DNA of 64,000 nt from Streptococcus mitis NCTC 12261 (GCF_000148585.2 NZ_CP028414.1:1417501-1481500), one strand, 5' to 3'; positions 24,536 to 34,298 are shown, counted from the first letter of the stretch. A program made the numbers and translations. The notes: generated from the sequence alone by a model not told the origin.

Positions 24536-27500
24536 TAGTGTTGGTATTCCTCTTCATATCCTTCAAATAGCGACTCGACGATATCGTTAAAAACCTGTCT
24601 TGTCAAATCACTTGCAGATTGGTTGGTTTTCATTGCAATTCGAGCGACTTCTCGAATCATTTTTTTGAAGAAGTCCTCATTATCAAGCACTCCTTGATTT
24701 TGACCGATTTTGTGGTCCAGTGCAACTTTAGAATCTTTAATGACATGATAAACTGCTGGGTACTCGCTTACCATAGTCGAGTTGGTCACGTGTTTATAGG
24801 AACGTGCCGCCATTTCATCTCCGCCAAAATTCATTGTCAAACGTCTCATATGAGTACGATGATTTTCCACTGACCTAAAGAGGTCTTCATACTCTTTTTG
24901 AATTTCTTTGATGTTTTCCATAGTGTAGCCTTCTTGTCCATATATTAAGTGTTTTTTCATGATGCGCTGGAATTCTTCGTAGAGAAAAACCCACTCAGGA
25001 TCTTTCTCATCACGCTGTTTTATGATGCCTCCAGCAACTCGACGCTTCAAATTTTCTAGGTCATTGGCTGCTAGACGGAGTTCTTCCTCCGCAATCTTGA
25101 CAAAACTAAAACTGGTCTCAGACATGGCAAGATTTAAAAGAGTGCGACTAGAAAAGTCATCTGGCTTATCTATCAGGGACAAGGTCAGCAAACGTCTTGA
25201 GATGACATTGAGCAGAGTTGCAATCTGAGCAATATCAATCTGCTTAATCAAATGGTCATAACCGAGTAAGCGGGCGATATTATAGTACTGCTTAACCGAT
25301 TCTAAGGCTTTTCGTAGTTCATTTAGTTGCTTTCTATCCTTGATATCATCAATTGATTGAGAAAAGAACTCTAGATTAGAGGTTGGATAGTCCATGAGGA
25401 TGCGCTCTGTCTTGCTTAGTTCCTGAGAAATTTCCTCTGCTGGCACAAAGAGCGACCCAAACACATCCTCTCCATTTTCCCCAGTCAGGATCGTATCATA
25501 TTCTTGATTGAGTTCTTCCAAATAAGCACGATTAGTCTTGTCAAATTCTTTAGAAATATCCGCAAAATCAACTACATAGCCAAAGAGATAGTCCTTGTAA
25601 GGACGATTCACACGAGTCAAAGTCTGGAGAAGGTTATGAGCCTTAATCTTGCGACCTAGATAGAGACGCTTGAGGCGAGGCGCATCAAAACCTGTCAGGA
25701 GCATCGAATAGACGATAATGAGGTCAATCTTACCTTCTTTATAGGCATCCACCTTTTCCTTTTTCTCTTCCTTGTCTCCCTCATCATGGAGGATGAGAGC
25801 AGAGGTCAAGTTGGTTGTTCCAGCCTTTCGTCGTTCTTCTAACTGTTTTTCAAGCTCACGCGCCTGCTTGGACGAATCACAGACAATCATACCACCAATA
25901 GTCTGGTCATCAAAAACCAGATCACGCGCACGATTAAAGTCCTCCAGAATAAAATCAAGCATAGGTTCCACATAGTGCGGATGAGCAAAGATATCTTCTT
26001 TTGATAAATCCCCACGTTGGATTTCTTCATTTATGGCTCTGAGATTATCTTTATAGGACGTCTCAATATCTTCTCGCATCAAACGCAAGGTAAAACCATC
26101 ATCTATAGACTGGTTGTAGTAGTATTTATGAATATAATCCCCAAAAATATCACGTGTAGTCGCATGGCTTTCCTTGGTCTTACCATCTTTCTTATAGGTA
26201 ATCAAGGGGGTCCCAGTCAATGCAATCTTGATCGCATTAGTATCGGCTTGGTATAGATTTGGCAGGTAGGAACCTCGTTCGTTATAAGAGCGATGAGCTT
26301 CATCGATAAAGTAAATATTTTGACGATTGAGATCATAGCCAGAGCGGTCGGTCAGGTCTGAATCATCTTTGAACTTCTGAATATTGACAACAGCGACATC
26401 ATAACCATCTTGTTTTTGATTGAGTTCTCGAGGATTGTTGATGCGCTTAACTTTTAGACCTCTTTTGGTAAATTCCTTAAAGGCTTGGTCTGCCAAATCC
26501 AAGCGATCAACAACAAAGTAAAACTGAGGGACAATGCCCTGTTTTGAGAAATAATTGGTCAGATAGCGGATATTAAAGAAAGCTAAGGCCGTCTTACCTG
26601 AGCCCTGTGTATGCCAGATAACGCCCTTCTTGATACCTCTTGCGATAGTCTCTTCGATAGCACGAGTTGCAAAATACTGCGGATAGCGCATAACATGCTT
26701 CTGCAATTGCATCTGACCTCCCTTGCTTTCTTCTTCTACATAGACCAGCCCAAAGCGAAGCATGAAAAGCAGGCGTTCTTTTTGATACAAAGATGATAGA
26801 AAAGTATTGCAAGGAGTCTCGGGCTGTAAATTTGTTGTAAATTCTGGTTGAGATTTGAGAGCAAAACGCTTCACATCCTCAAGTACGAAATCAATTTGTT
26901 CATCTCTTAAAGGTACAATTGAATTCAGAAAATCTACTTCTCTTTCTTCCTTGAAAGCATTAAACTTGGTTTTTGAATAGGCATTTGAACCGTAGTAAGA
27001 ACCCTGTTTTTGTTGACCTTGGCCACTGATATAAGGTAAATTATCTGATAGAGCTATCAATTGAGTAATATTGTTAAAACGACGGAACTTACGATTTTCA
27101 AAACGGTATCTGGTTCTGTCCTGTTCTGACTGAATCCCTGTCTTTCCATCACGGATAGCATTGGGTTGTTTAACTTCGATATAAGAAAGGGGAAGTCCAT
27201 TGATAAACACAACTATATCCGGGCGAAATTCATCTTGCCCATTTTGACAAGTGACTTCAAGCGCCAGATGGAAGATGTTGGCTTCAGGATTTTCCCAATC
27301 GATATAAACAGCACCTTCTTGTCCCTGTATCCTTTTAAAGAAGGAGCGCCCTAAATCATTTTGATCCAGTTCCAGCTTGATATTGGCCAATTCTCTCTCA
27401 AAATCTTCATCTGTTAAATAGTTATTAAACGTTAAAAATTGCTCTTTAAAAACAGATACAAGAATATTGGTATCTGGATCTCTTTCTTCAATTTCTTTAC

Positions 27501-27597
27501 TATTACGAGAAAGATAGGTATAACCCATTCGCATCAAATGCAGAGCTGCTGGGATTTGTACTCTTGTTAATTCAGAAAAATCTTTTCGTCTTGCCAT
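24535..27597 (-). CDS. hsdR: Type I restriction-modification endonuclease/translocase subunit
   Basis: 1020 residues. The N-terminal nuclease domain has FRPDIVVFINGLPLSYIEVKQ (PD-(D/E)xK type: Asp, then Glu-Val-Lys). The SF2 motor has Walker A HTQGSGKTALAF (near 333), the DEAH box IYFIDEAHRS (near 433) and LTGTPL. Motif VI-like LLQTLTRVNRPYKD follows, then a long helical C-terminal part for HsdM/HsdS contact. It translocates and cuts unmethylated DNA. First gene of the operon, with an extended -10 promoter about 70 nt upstream. Confidence 0.95.
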   Translation of the reverse strand: MARRKDFSELTRVQIPAALHLMRMGYTYLSRNSKEIEERDPDTNILVSVFKEQFLTFNNYLTDEDFERELANIKLELDQNDLGRSFFKRIQGQEGAVYIDWENPEANIFHLALEVTCQNGQDEFRPDIVVFINGLPLSYIEVKQPNAIRDGKTGIQSEQDRTRYRFENRKFRRFNNITQLIALSDNLPYISGQGQQKQGSYYGSNAYSKTKFNAFKEEREVDFLNSIVPLRDEQIDFVLEDVKRFALKSQPEFTTNLQPETPCNTFLSSLYQKERLLFMLRFGLVYVEEESKGGQMQLQKHVMRYPQYFATRAIEETIARGIKKGVIWHTQGSGKTALAFFNIRYLTNYFSKQGIVPQFYFVVDRLDLADQAFKEFTKRGLKVKRINNPRELNQKQDGYDVAVVNIQKFKDDSDLTDRSGYDLNRQNIYFIDEAHRSYNERGSYLPNLYQADTNAIKIALTGTPLITYKKDGKTKESHATTRDIFGDYIHKYYYNQSIDDGFTLRLMREDIETSYKDNLRAINEEIQRGDLSKEDIFAHPHYVEPMLDFILEDFNRARDLVFDDQTIGGMIVCDSSKQARELEKQLEERRKAGTTNLTSALILHDEGDKEEKKEKVDAYKEGKIDLIIVYSMLLTGFDAPRLKRLYLGRKIKAHNLLQTLTRVNRPYKDYLFGYVVDFADISKEFDKTNRAYLEELNQEYDTILTGENGEDVFGSLFVPAEEISQELSKTERILMDYPTSNLEFFSQSIDDIKDRKQLNELRKALESVKQYYNIARLLGYDHLIKQIDIAQIATLLNVISRRLLTLSLIDKPDDFSSRTLLNLAMSETSFSFVKIAEEELRLAANDLENLKRRVAGGIIKQRDEKDPEWVFLYEEFQRIMKKHLIYGQEGYTMENIKEIQKEYEDLFRSVENHRTHMRRLTMNFGGDEMAARSYKHVTNSTMVSEYPAVYHVIKDSKVALDHKIGQNQGVLDNEDFFKKMIREVARIAMKTNQSASDLTRQVFNDIVESLFEGYEEEYQH

Positions 27598-27666
27598 CGC
27601 AAACCTTCCTTACGTTTCATTTGAACTATTCATATCCTGAAATTTCCAAAATTTTATACTAGGTCT

Positions 27667-27675
27667 ATTATAGCA
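27667..27675 (-). promoter_or_regulatory. Extended -10 promoter of the hsd operon
   Basis: The complement reads TGCTATAAT, a consensus extended -10, 70 nt upstream of hsdR. It is the only strong promoter noticed for the hsdRMS and downstream genes to 18474. Confidence 0.6.
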
Positions 27676-27781
27676 TGTTTAGCCTCAAATTCCATCACTC
27701 TTCCCATAGCAAAAAGACTCATTCCCCCTTTCTCCTCCAAAATATGGTATAGTAGAGTTATACTATCTATGAGGAGTTTAC

Positions 27782-28399
27782 ATGTCACAGGATAAACAAA
27801 TGAAAGCAGTTTCTCCCCTTTTACAGCAAGTTATCAATATCTCATCGATTGTAGGTGGAGTTGGGAGTTTGCTTTTCTGTATTTGGGCTTATCAGGCTGG
27901 GATTTTACAGTCTAAAGAAACCCTCTCTGCCTTTATCCAGCAGGCAGGTATCTGGGGGCCACCTCTCTTTATCTTTTTACAGATTTTACAAACGGTCGTC
28001 CCTATCATCCCAGGGGCCTTGACCTCGGTGGCTGGAGTCTTTATATACGGGCACATCATCGGGACTATCTACAACTATATCGGCATCGTGATTGGCTGTG
28101 CCATTATCTTTTATCTGGTGCGCCTCTATGGGGCTGCCTTTGTCCAGTCTGTCGTCAGCAAGCGCACCTATGACAAGTACATCGGTTGGTTGGATAAGGG
28201 TAATCGTTTTGACCGTTTCTTTATTTTTATGATGATTTGGCCCATTAGTCCAGCTGACTTTCTCTGTATGCTGGCTGCCCTGACCAAGATGAGCTTCAAG
28301 CGCTATATGACTATCATCATTCTGACCAAGCCCTTTACTCTCGTGGTTTATACCTACGGTCTGACCTATATTATCGACTTTTTCTGGCAAATGCTTTGA
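27782..28399 (+). CDS. TVP38/TMEM64 (DedA/VTT) family membrane protein
   Basis: 205 residues with about five hydrophobic segments. The VTT-domain core is ILQTVVPIIPGALTSVAGVFIYG, followed by GIVIGCAIIFYLVRLYG and a conserved FFIFMMIWPISPADFLCMLAALT, which fits the SNARE-associated/DedA superfamily. Members move lipids across the membrane; the lipid is unknown here. A GAGGAG site precedes the ATG. Monocistronic, divergent from hsdR and convergent with scrK, sharing a terminator. Confidence 0.85.
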   Translation: MSQDKQMKAVSPLLQQVINISSIVGGVGSLLFCIWAYQAGILQSKETLSAFIQQAGIWGPPLFIFLQILQTVVPIIPGALTSVAGVFIYGHIIGTIYNYIGIVIGCAIIFYLVRLYGAAFVQSVVSKRTYDKYIGWLDKGNRFDRFFIFMMIWPISPADFLCMLAALTKMSFKRYMTIIILTKPFTLVVYTYGLTYIIDFFWQML

Positions 28400-28403
28400 C
28401 ATG

Positions 28404-28436
28404 TAAAAAATCCGTTTGGTTTCCCAAGCGGATTTT
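28404..28436. terminator. Bidirectional terminator between the VTT gene and scrK
   Basis: AAATCCG/CGGATTT with an inner TTGG/CCAA pairing and A/T runs on both sides; it serves the two convergent genes. Confidence 0.8.
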
Positions 28437-28441
28437 GTGCT

Positions 28442-29329
28442 TTATTTTGAAACTTCTTTTGCAAGAACAAAGTTTCCAAGAGTAGCAGAACCATTTCCTG
28501 CGACTGCTGGAGTGACGATGTATTCACGCACATCTGGAACTGGTAGGTAGCCATTAAGAAGAGATGTAAATTTCTCACGGACACGGTCCAGCATGTGTTG
28601 TTGAGCCATGACCCCTCCACCAAAGACAATCACGTCTGGACGGAAAGTCACTGTCGCATTAACCGCAGCTTGAGCGATATAGTAGGCTTGAACATCCCAA
28701 ACAGGGTTATTGAGTTCAATATTTTCCCCACGTACACCTGTACGAGCTTCCAAACTTGGACCAGCTGCATAGCCTTCCAGACATCCCTTATGGAAAGGAC
28801 AAACACCCTTAAACTCTTTTTCAATATCCATTGGGTGTCTAGCAACATAATAATGACCCATTTCAGGGTGACCCACACCACCGATAAACTCACCACGTTG
28901 GATAACACCTGCACCGATACCTGTACCGATTGTGTAGTAAACCAAGTTTTCGATACGGCCACCAGCATTGTTACGGGCAACCACTTCACCATAAGCAGAG
29001 CTGTTTACGTCTGTAGTGAAGTACATTGGCACGTTGAGGGCGCGACGAAGGGCACCAAGCAAGTCCACATTTGCCCAGTTTGGTTTTGGAGTCGTCGTGA
29101 TAAAGCCATAAGTTTTTGAGTTTTTATCAATATCAATCGGACCAAATGAACCAACTGCAAGACCAGCAAGGTTATCGAATTTTGAGAAGAACTCGATGGT
29201 TTTATCGATTGTTTCGATTGGAGTTGTCGTTGGAAATTGTGTTTTTTCTACAACGTTAAAGTTTTCATCACCGACAGCACAGACAAACTTTGTACCGCCC
29301 GCTTCCAAGCTTCCATATAATTTTGTCAT
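28442..29329 (-). CDS. scrK: Fructokinase (ROK family)
   Basis: 295 residues. LYGSLEAGGTKFVCAVGD is the phosphate-binding start of ROK kinases, TDVNSSAYGE and YYTIGTGIGAGVI are ROK active-site segments, and the cysteine/histidine cluster GHYYVARHPMDIE ... CPFHKGCLEG is the zinc-binding ROK signature. It phosphorylates the fructose released when ScrB cleaves sucrose 6-phosphate. It lies downstream of scrA but has its own extended -10 promoter and is separated from scrA by a terminator and a BOX element. Confidence 0.93.
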   Translation of the reverse strand: MTKLYGSLEAGGTKFVCAVGDENFNVVEKTQFPTTTPIETIDKTIEFFSKFDNLAGLAVGSFGPIDIDKNSKTYGFITTTPKPNWANVDLLGALRRALNVPMYFTTDVNSSAYGEVVARNNAGGRIENLVYYTIGTGIGAGVIQRGEFIGGVGHPEMGHYYVARHPMDIEKEFKGVCPFHKGCLEGYAAGPSLEARTGVRGENIELNNPVWDVQAYYIAQAAVNATVTFRPDVIVFGGGVMAQQHMLDRVREKFTSLLNGYLPVPDVREYIVTPAVAGNGSATLGNFVLAKEVSK

Positions 29330-29356
29330 GATAAACCTCTTGTTTTTATTTTCTTT

Positions 29357-29365
29357 ATTATAGCA
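29357..29365 (-). promoter_or_regulatory. Extended -10 promoter of scrK
   Basis: The complement is TGCTATAAT, 28 nt upstream of the scrK start. Confidence 0.6.
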
Positions 29366-29429
29366 TATTTCGAAAGGCTAAATTTCTCTATTTTTTAGAT
29401 TTTCCTCTGTAAATCTTACCATTCAAGCA

Positions 29430-29460
29430 AAAACGAACAAACATGTCATTTGTTCGTTTT
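29430..29460. terminator. Terminator between scrA and scrK
   Basis: AAAACGAACAAA and its perfect complement TTTGTTCGTTTT around a 7-nt loop: a strong symmetric hairpin. It should stop scrA transcripts after the BOX element. Confidence 0.75.
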
Positions 29461-29478
29461 CATTTTGAGAGGGAATAT

Positions 29479-29631
29479 TGTACTCAATGAAAATCAAAGA
29501 GCAAACTAGGAAGCTAGCCGAAGGTTGCTCAAAGCAATGCTTTGAGGTTGTAGATAAGACTGACAAAGTCAGTTACATATATCTACGGCAAGGCGAAGCT
29601 GACATGGTTTGAATTTGATTTTCGAAGAGTA
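29479..29631 (-). repeat. BOX-type repeat with boxA, boxB and boxC
   Basis: On the complement it starts TACTCTTCGAAAATCAAATT right after the scrA TAA. It carries the BOXA1R-like sequence (plus strand ATCTACGGCAAGGCGAAGCT) and a boxB-like module with CTGACAAAGTCAG and GCTCAAAGCAATGCTTTGAG. It ends CTTTGATTTTCATTGAGTA. The length of about 153 nt matches one A + one B + one C. Confidence 0.85.
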
Positions 29632-31518
29632 TTAGATTTTCACTTCAATAACAGCATCCCCCTTAGCAACTGAACCTGTTGCGACTGGAGCTACTGAAGC
29701 GTAGTCAGCTGTATTTGTAACGATAACCATTGTTGTATCATCAAGTCCAGCTGCAGCGATTTTGTTTGAGTCAAATGTTCCAAGAACATCGCCAGCTTTA
29801 ACCTTATCACCTTGGGCAACTTTTGCTTCAAAACCTTCACCGTTCATTGTTACAGTGTCGATACCAACGTGGATCAAAACTTCAGCACCATCAGTTGTTT
29901 TCAAACCAAAAGCGTGTCCTGTTGGAAAGGCAATTGAGACTTCAGCATCAGCTGGTGCATATACTACACCTTGACTTGGTTTCACAGCGATACCTTGGCC
30001 CATAGCTCCGCTTGAGAAGACTGGGTCATTGACATCAGCAAGAGCTACAACATCACCGACAATAGGAGTTACAAGTGTTTCATTTTGAAGAGCTGCTGGA
30101 ATGTTACCAGTTGTTTCTTCTTGAACCAAACGTTCTGTCTCTACTTCAGTAGCAACTTCTTTTTCATCCTCATAACCAAACATATAAGTAAGAGCGAAAC
30201 CAAGAACGAATGATACAGCTACCATAAGAAGGTATTGTGCAAGTTGTCCGTTACCGATGTAAAGCATTGTACCAGGGATGATGGTGATACCATTACCAGT
30301 ACCAGCAAGTCCAAGGATAGAAGCCAATCCACCACCGATTGCACCAGCAATCAATGAAAGGAAGAATGGCTTACGGAAGCGCAAGTTCACCCCGAAAATA
30401 GCAGGCTCTGTAATACCGAGGAAGGCAGAAAGAGCAGCTGGGAAAGCAAGTGTTTTTAGTTTTGGATTTTTAGTTTTAACACCAACCGCAACAGTCGCAG
30501 CACCTTGAGCTGTCATAGCAGCTGTGATGATAGCGTTGAATGGGTTAGCATGGTCAGCAGCAAGCAATTGAATTTCAAGCAAGTTGAAGATGTGGTGCAC
30601 ACCTGATACGACGATCAATTGGTGAACCCCACCGATCAAGAAACCACCAAGACCAAATGGCAAGCTGAGGATCGCTTTTGTAGCGATAAGGATGTAGTTT
30701 TCAACGACGTGGAAGACTGGTCCGATGACAAAGAGTCCAAGGATAGACATAACCAAAAGTGTCACGAATGGCGTTACTAAGAGGTCAATCACATCTGGAA
30801 CAACCTTGCGGACAGCTTTTTCAAATTTAGCTCCGACAACCCCGATGATGAAGGCTGGAAGAACGGAACCTTGCAAACCAACAACAGGGATGAAACCAAA
30901 GAAGTTCATAGCTGTTACTTCACCACCTGAAGCGACTGCCCAAGCGTTTGGAAGTGAGCCAGAAACAAGCATCATACCAAGAACGATACCAACGGCTGGA
31001 TTTCCACCGAATACACGGAAGGTTGACCACACAACCAAACCTGGCAAGATGATAAAGGCTGTATCTGTCAAGATTTGAGTGTAAGTTGTCACATCAGCTG
31101 GAAGTGTCATTCCAAGAGCAGTCAAGAGACCACGCACACCCATAAAGAGACCTGTCGCTACGATAACTGGGATGATTGGAACGAAAACGTCACCGAAAGT
31201 ACGGATAGCACGTTGGAACCAGTTCCCTTGTTTAGCAGCTTCTGCTTTCATGTCATCTTTAGATGATGTTGGCAAACCAAGTGCAACAACTTCATCGTAC
31301 ATTTTGTTAACTGTACCTGTACCAAAGATGATTTGGTATTGACCTGAGTTAAAGAAAGCACCTTGAACTTTTTCCAAGTTTTCAATCACTTCTTTATTGA
31401 TTTTTCCTTCATCTTTGACCATGACACGAAGACGAGTCGCACAGTGGGCAACACTGTTGACATTTTCACGTCCGCCCAAGGCATCGATGACTTTTTTTGC
31501 AATTTCCTGATTGTTCAT
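29632..31518 (-). CDS. scrA: Sucrose-specific PTS enzyme IIBCA
   Basis: 628 residues from the ATG at 31518; AAGGAG lies 10 nt upstream, and a TTG two codons earlier is possible. Domains in order: IIB (phosphocysteine in NSVAHCATRLRV), a membrane IIC of about ten segments from residue 105 to 450, a linker, and IIA at the C-terminus (phosphohistidine in EVLIHVGIDTVTMNGEGF). It imports sucrose as sucrose 6-phosphate. It is divergent from scrB-scrR, with operator-like palindromes in the 373-nt gap. Specificity is inferred from the scr context. Confidence 0.92.
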   Translation of the reverse strand: MNNQEIAKKVIDALGGRENVNSVAHCATRLRVMVKDEGKINKEVIENLEKVQGAFFNSGQYQIIFGTGTVNKMYDEVVALGLPTSSKDDMKAEAAKQGNWFQRAIRTFGDVFVPIIPVIVATGLFMGVRGLLTALGMTLPADVTTYTQILTDTAFIILPGLVVWSTFRVFGGNPAVGIVLGMMLVSGSLPNAWAVASGGEVTAMNFFGFIPVVGLQGSVLPAFIIGVVGAKFEKAVRKVVPDVIDLLVTPFVTLLVMSILGLFVIGPVFHVVENYILIATKAILSLPFGLGGFLIGGVHQLIVVSGVHHIFNLLEIQLLAADHANPFNAIITAAMTAQGAATVAVGVKTKNPKLKTLAFPAALSAFLGITEPAIFGVNLRFRKPFFLSLIAGAIGGGLASILGLAGTGNGITIIPGTMLYIGNGQLAQYLLMVAVSFVLGFALTYMFGYEDEKEVATEVETERLVQEETTGNIPAALQNETLVTPIVGDVVALADVNDPVFSSGAMGQGIAVKPSQGVVYAPADAEVSIAFPTGHAFGLKTTDGAEVLIHVGIDTVTMNGEGFEAKVAQGDKVKAGDVLGTFDSNKIAAAGLDDTTMVIVTNTADYASVAPVATGSVAKGDAVIEVKI

Positions 31519-31555
31519 TTGCAAAAATCTCCTTATATAAAATTTTGTTCTTGTT

Positions 31556-31625
31556 TGAAAGCGATTTTATCCGCCCTTACGACTATTATTTTATCATGTT
31601 TTAGAAATATGTCAAGCGTTTTGCA
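31556..31625 (-). promoter_or_regulatory. scrA promoter with two operator-like sites
   Basis: On the complement TTGACA (31610-31615), a 16-nt spacer and TAAAAT (31588-31593, TGA-extended) form the promoter. TGTCAAGCGTTTTGCA (31610-31625) overlaps the -35. TGAAAGCGATTTTA (31556-31569) lies downstream of the start and fits the cre consensus at 12 of 14 positions. Either CcpA or ScrR (both LacI family) could bind them. Confidence 0.55.
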
Positions 31626-31791
31626 GAAAAAATATTCTATCCACTTAGTAAGCTCGCTTTAGATTGATTGATTTTGACTGTTTTAGCAGGAATTCCTTAA
31701 AAAACAAGTTTGAAATCTTAGTTAAAAGGCTTTTGTTTCATTATCTTTCATATTTTCTTGAAAAGTTGATTAATTTCCTGCTTTAAATTTA

Positions 31792-31807
31792 TGATAAACG
31801 TTTAACA
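31792..31807. promoter_or_regulatory. Palindromic LacI-family operator upstream of scrB
   Basis: TGATAAACGTTTAACA, symmetric about CG. It is a good ScrR or CcpA half-site pair 106 nt upstream of scrB, between the two divergent promoters. The remaining part of the gap (about 31630-31790) shows nothing recognised. Confidence 0.5.
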
Positions 31808-31835
31808 GTTTTTTCTCTTTTTTAACATAAAAGGC

Positions 31836-31864
31836 TTGCATTTTTTATCGAAAACGGTTACTAT
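31836..31864 (+). promoter_or_regulatory. scrB-scrR promoter with an operator in the spacer
   Basis: TTGCAT (31836-31841), 17 nt, TACTAT (31859-31864). CGAAAACGGTTACT at 31849-31862 sits in the spacer and -10 and matches 12 of 14 cre positions, so binding there would block the polymerase. Confidence 0.55.
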
Positions 31865-31897
31865 TAAATGTGATAAGATTTTTGGAGGAATGAATGA

Positions 31898-33352
31898 ATG
31901 GAATGGACTACTGAGCGTCGTTACAGACTTTATCAAGACTGGACGCAAGAAGAAATTAAGAATATTAAGGAAAATATGGCACAATCTCCATGGCATACTC
32001 ATTACCATGTTGAGCCAAAAACAGGACTCCTAAACGACCCAAATGGCTTTTCTTACTTTGATGGAAAGTGGATTATTTTTTATCAGAACTTTCCTTTCGG
32101 TGCAGCCCACGGTTTGAAATCTTGGGTGCAATTGGAAAGTGAGGACTTGGTTCACTTCACAGAAACTGGTGTCAAAGTTTTGCCTGATACTCCATTAGAT
32201 AGCCACGGTGCCTACTCTGGTTCTGCTATGCAATTTAGCGATAACTTGTTCCTATTCTATACAGGAAATGTCCGTGATGAAAACTGGATTCGTCACCCAT
32301 ACCAGATCGGGGCTTTGATGGATAAGGATGGCAATATTACGAAGATTGACAAGATCTTAATCGACCAGCCAGCAGACTCTACAGACCACTTCCGCGATCC
32401 GCAAATTTTTAATTTTAAAGGTCAATATTATGCTATCGTCGGAGGACAGGATTTGGAGAAAAAAGGCTTCGTTCGTCTCTACAAGGCTGTTGACAACGAC
32501 TATACAAACTGGCAAGCTGTTGGCGACCTTGACTTTGCTAACGACCGCACTGCCTACATGATGGAATGCCCAAATCTGGTCTTTGTAGGAGAGCAACCTG
32601 TCCTTCTCTACTGCCCACAAGGATTGGATAAAGATGTTCTAGACTACGATAATATCTATCCAAATATGTATAAAATTGGGGCTTCCTTTGACCCTGAAAA
32701 TGCCAAAATGGTAGATGTGTCTCAACTCCAAAATATGGATTTTGGTTTTGAAGCCTATGCAACCCAAGCATTCAACGCTCCTGATGGACGTGCTCTAGCT
32801 GTTAGCTGGCTTGGTTTGCCAGATGTTTCTTACCCATCTGACCGTTTTGACCACCAAGGAACCTTCTCTTTGGTCAAAGAACTAACTATCAAAGATGGCA
32901 AACTCTACCAATACCCAGTCGCGACTATCAAGGACCTTCGTGCTTCTGAAGAAGCCTTCTCAAACCGTCCCCAAACCAATAACAGCTACGAACTTGAACT
33001 CAACTTGGAACCTAATAGCCAGAGCGAGATTGTCTTACTTGCTGATAAAGAAGGCAAGGGACTTTCCATCAACTTTGACCTTGCAAATGGTCAAGTGACA
33101 GTAGATCGTAGCCAGGCTGGTGAACAGTATGCCCAAGAATTTGGGACAACTCGCTCTTGCCCTATCGATAATCAGGCTACTACTGCTACAATTTTCATTG
33201 ATAACTCTGTCTTTGAAATTTTCATCAATAAAGGAGAAAAAGTATTTTCTGGTCGTGTCTTCCCACATGCGGACCAAAATGGTATCCTCATCAAATCTGG
33301 AAACCCAACTGGAACTTACTATGAATTAGATTATGGTCGCAAAACTAACTGA
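31898..33352 (+). CDS. scrB: Sucrose-6-phosphate hydrolase (GH32)
   Basis: 484 residues. The GH32 motifs are present: the nucleophile in GLLNDPNGFSYF (near residue 45), the stabilising Asp in HFRDPQIF (near 166) and the acid/base in MMECPNL (near 222), followed by the C-terminal beta-sandwich. It splits sucrose 6-phosphate into glucose 6-phosphate and fructose. GGAGG lies 9 nt upstream of the chosen ATG; two ATGs just upstream are in another frame. It overlaps scrR by 20 bp. Confidence 0.94.
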   Translation: MEWTTERRYRLYQDWTQEEIKNIKENMAQSPWHTHYHVEPKTGLLNDPNGFSYFDGKWIIFYQNFPFGAAHGLKSWVQLESEDLVHFTETGVKVLPDTPLDSHGAYSGSAMQFSDNLFLFYTGNVRDENWIRHPYQIGALMDKDGNITKIDKILIDQPADSTDHFRDPQIFNFKGQYYAIVGGQDLEKKGFVRLYKAVDNDYTNWQAVGDLDFANDRTAYMMECPNLVFVGEQPVLLYCPQGLDKDVLDYDNIYPNMYKIGASFDPENAKMVDVSQLQNMDFGFEAYATQAFNAPDGRALAVSWLGLPDVSYPSDRFDHQGTFSLVKELTIKDGKLYQYPVATIKDLRASEEAFSNRPQTNNSYELELNLEPNSQSEIVLLADKEGKGLSINFDLANGQVTVDRSQAGEQYAQEFGTTRSCPIDNQATTATIFIDNSVFEIFINKGEKVFSGRVFPHADQNGILIKSGNPTGTYYELDYGRKTN

Positions 33353-34298
33353 TGTCGCCAAACTTGCAGGCGTCAGCCCTACTACCGTTTCTCGGGTTAT
33401 CAATAAAAAAGGTTATCTATCTGAGAAAACCATTCAAAAGGTCAATGAAGCCATGCGAGAATTGGGCTATAAACCCAACAACCTGGCTCGTAGTCTGCAA
33501 GGAAAATCAGCTAAGTTAATCGGCTTGATTTTCCCCAATATTTCCAATGTTTTCTATGCAGAATTGATTGATAAGCTGGAGCACCAACTCTTCAAAAATG
33601 GTTATAAGACCATCATCTGCAACAGTGAGCACGATTCTGAAAAGGAACGCGAATACATCGAAATGTTGGAAGCCAATCAGGTGGACGGCATCATTTCGGG
33701 TAGTCACAACTTGGGAATTGAAGACTACAATCGCGTGACAGCGCCGATTATTTCCTTCGACCGAAACCTATCTCCAGACATCCCTGTCGTTTCCTCTGAC
33801 AACTACGCTGGTGGGGTTCTTGCTGCCCAGACCTTGGTTAAGACAGGCGCCCAGTCTATCATCATGATTACAGGGAATGACAATTCCAATTCGCCAACCG
33901 GACTGCGCCACGCTGGTTTTGCATCCGTACTCCCAAAAGCGCCTATTATCAATATTTCCAGTGACTTTTCTCCCGTCAGAAAAGAAATGGAAATCAAGAA
34001 TATCTTGACTCGTCAAAAACCAGATGCCATTTTTGCTTCAGATGATTTGACAGCTATTCTGGTCATTAAAATTGCTCAAGAACTAGGCATTTCTGTTCCT
34101 GAAGAGCTCAAAGTCATCGGCTACGATGGGACCTATTTTATCGAGAACTACTACCCTCATTTGACAACAATTAAGCAACCTTTGCAAGAGATTGCCTGCC
34201 TCACTGTTGATCTTCTCTTGCAGAAGATCGAAGGTAAGGAAGTTGCGACAACAGGCTACTTCTTACCAGTTACCCTATTACCTGGAAAAAGTATTTAA
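33333..34298 (+). CDS. scrR: Sucrose operon repressor (LacI family)
   Basis: 321 residues. The N-terminal helix-turn-helix TDVAKLAGVSPTTVSRVIN is followed by the LacI hinge (YKPNNLARSLQGKSAKLIGL) and a periplasmic-binding-like sensor domain (DGIISGSHN, FASDDLTAI, VIGYDGT). It is expected to repress scrA and scrB-scrR via the palindromes at 31556-31864. The start lies inside the end of scrB (20-bp overlap), so the two are translationally linked. The TAA stop is followed directly by a BOX element. Confidence 0.93.
   Translation: MVAKLTDVAKLAGVSPTTVSRVINKKGYLSEKTIQKVNEAMRELGYKPNNLARSLQGKSAKLIGLIFPNISNVFYAELIDKLEHQLFKNGYKTIICNSEHDSEKEREYIEMLEANQVDGIISGSHNLGIEDYNRVTAPIISFDRNLSPDIPVVSSDNYAGGVLAAQTLVKTGAQSIIMITGNDNSNSPTGLRHAGFASVLPKAPIINISSDFSPVRKEMEIKNILTRQKPDAIFASDDLTAILVIKIAQELGISVPEELKVIGYDGTYFIENYYPHLTTIKQPLQEIACLTVDLLLQKIEGKEVATTGYFLPVTLLPGKSI

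Noticed and set aside
21781..27597. Phase-variable (inverting) type I restriction-modification system
   Set aside because: Only one hsdS, no silent hsdS fragments, no inverted repeats and no site-specific recombinase nearby.
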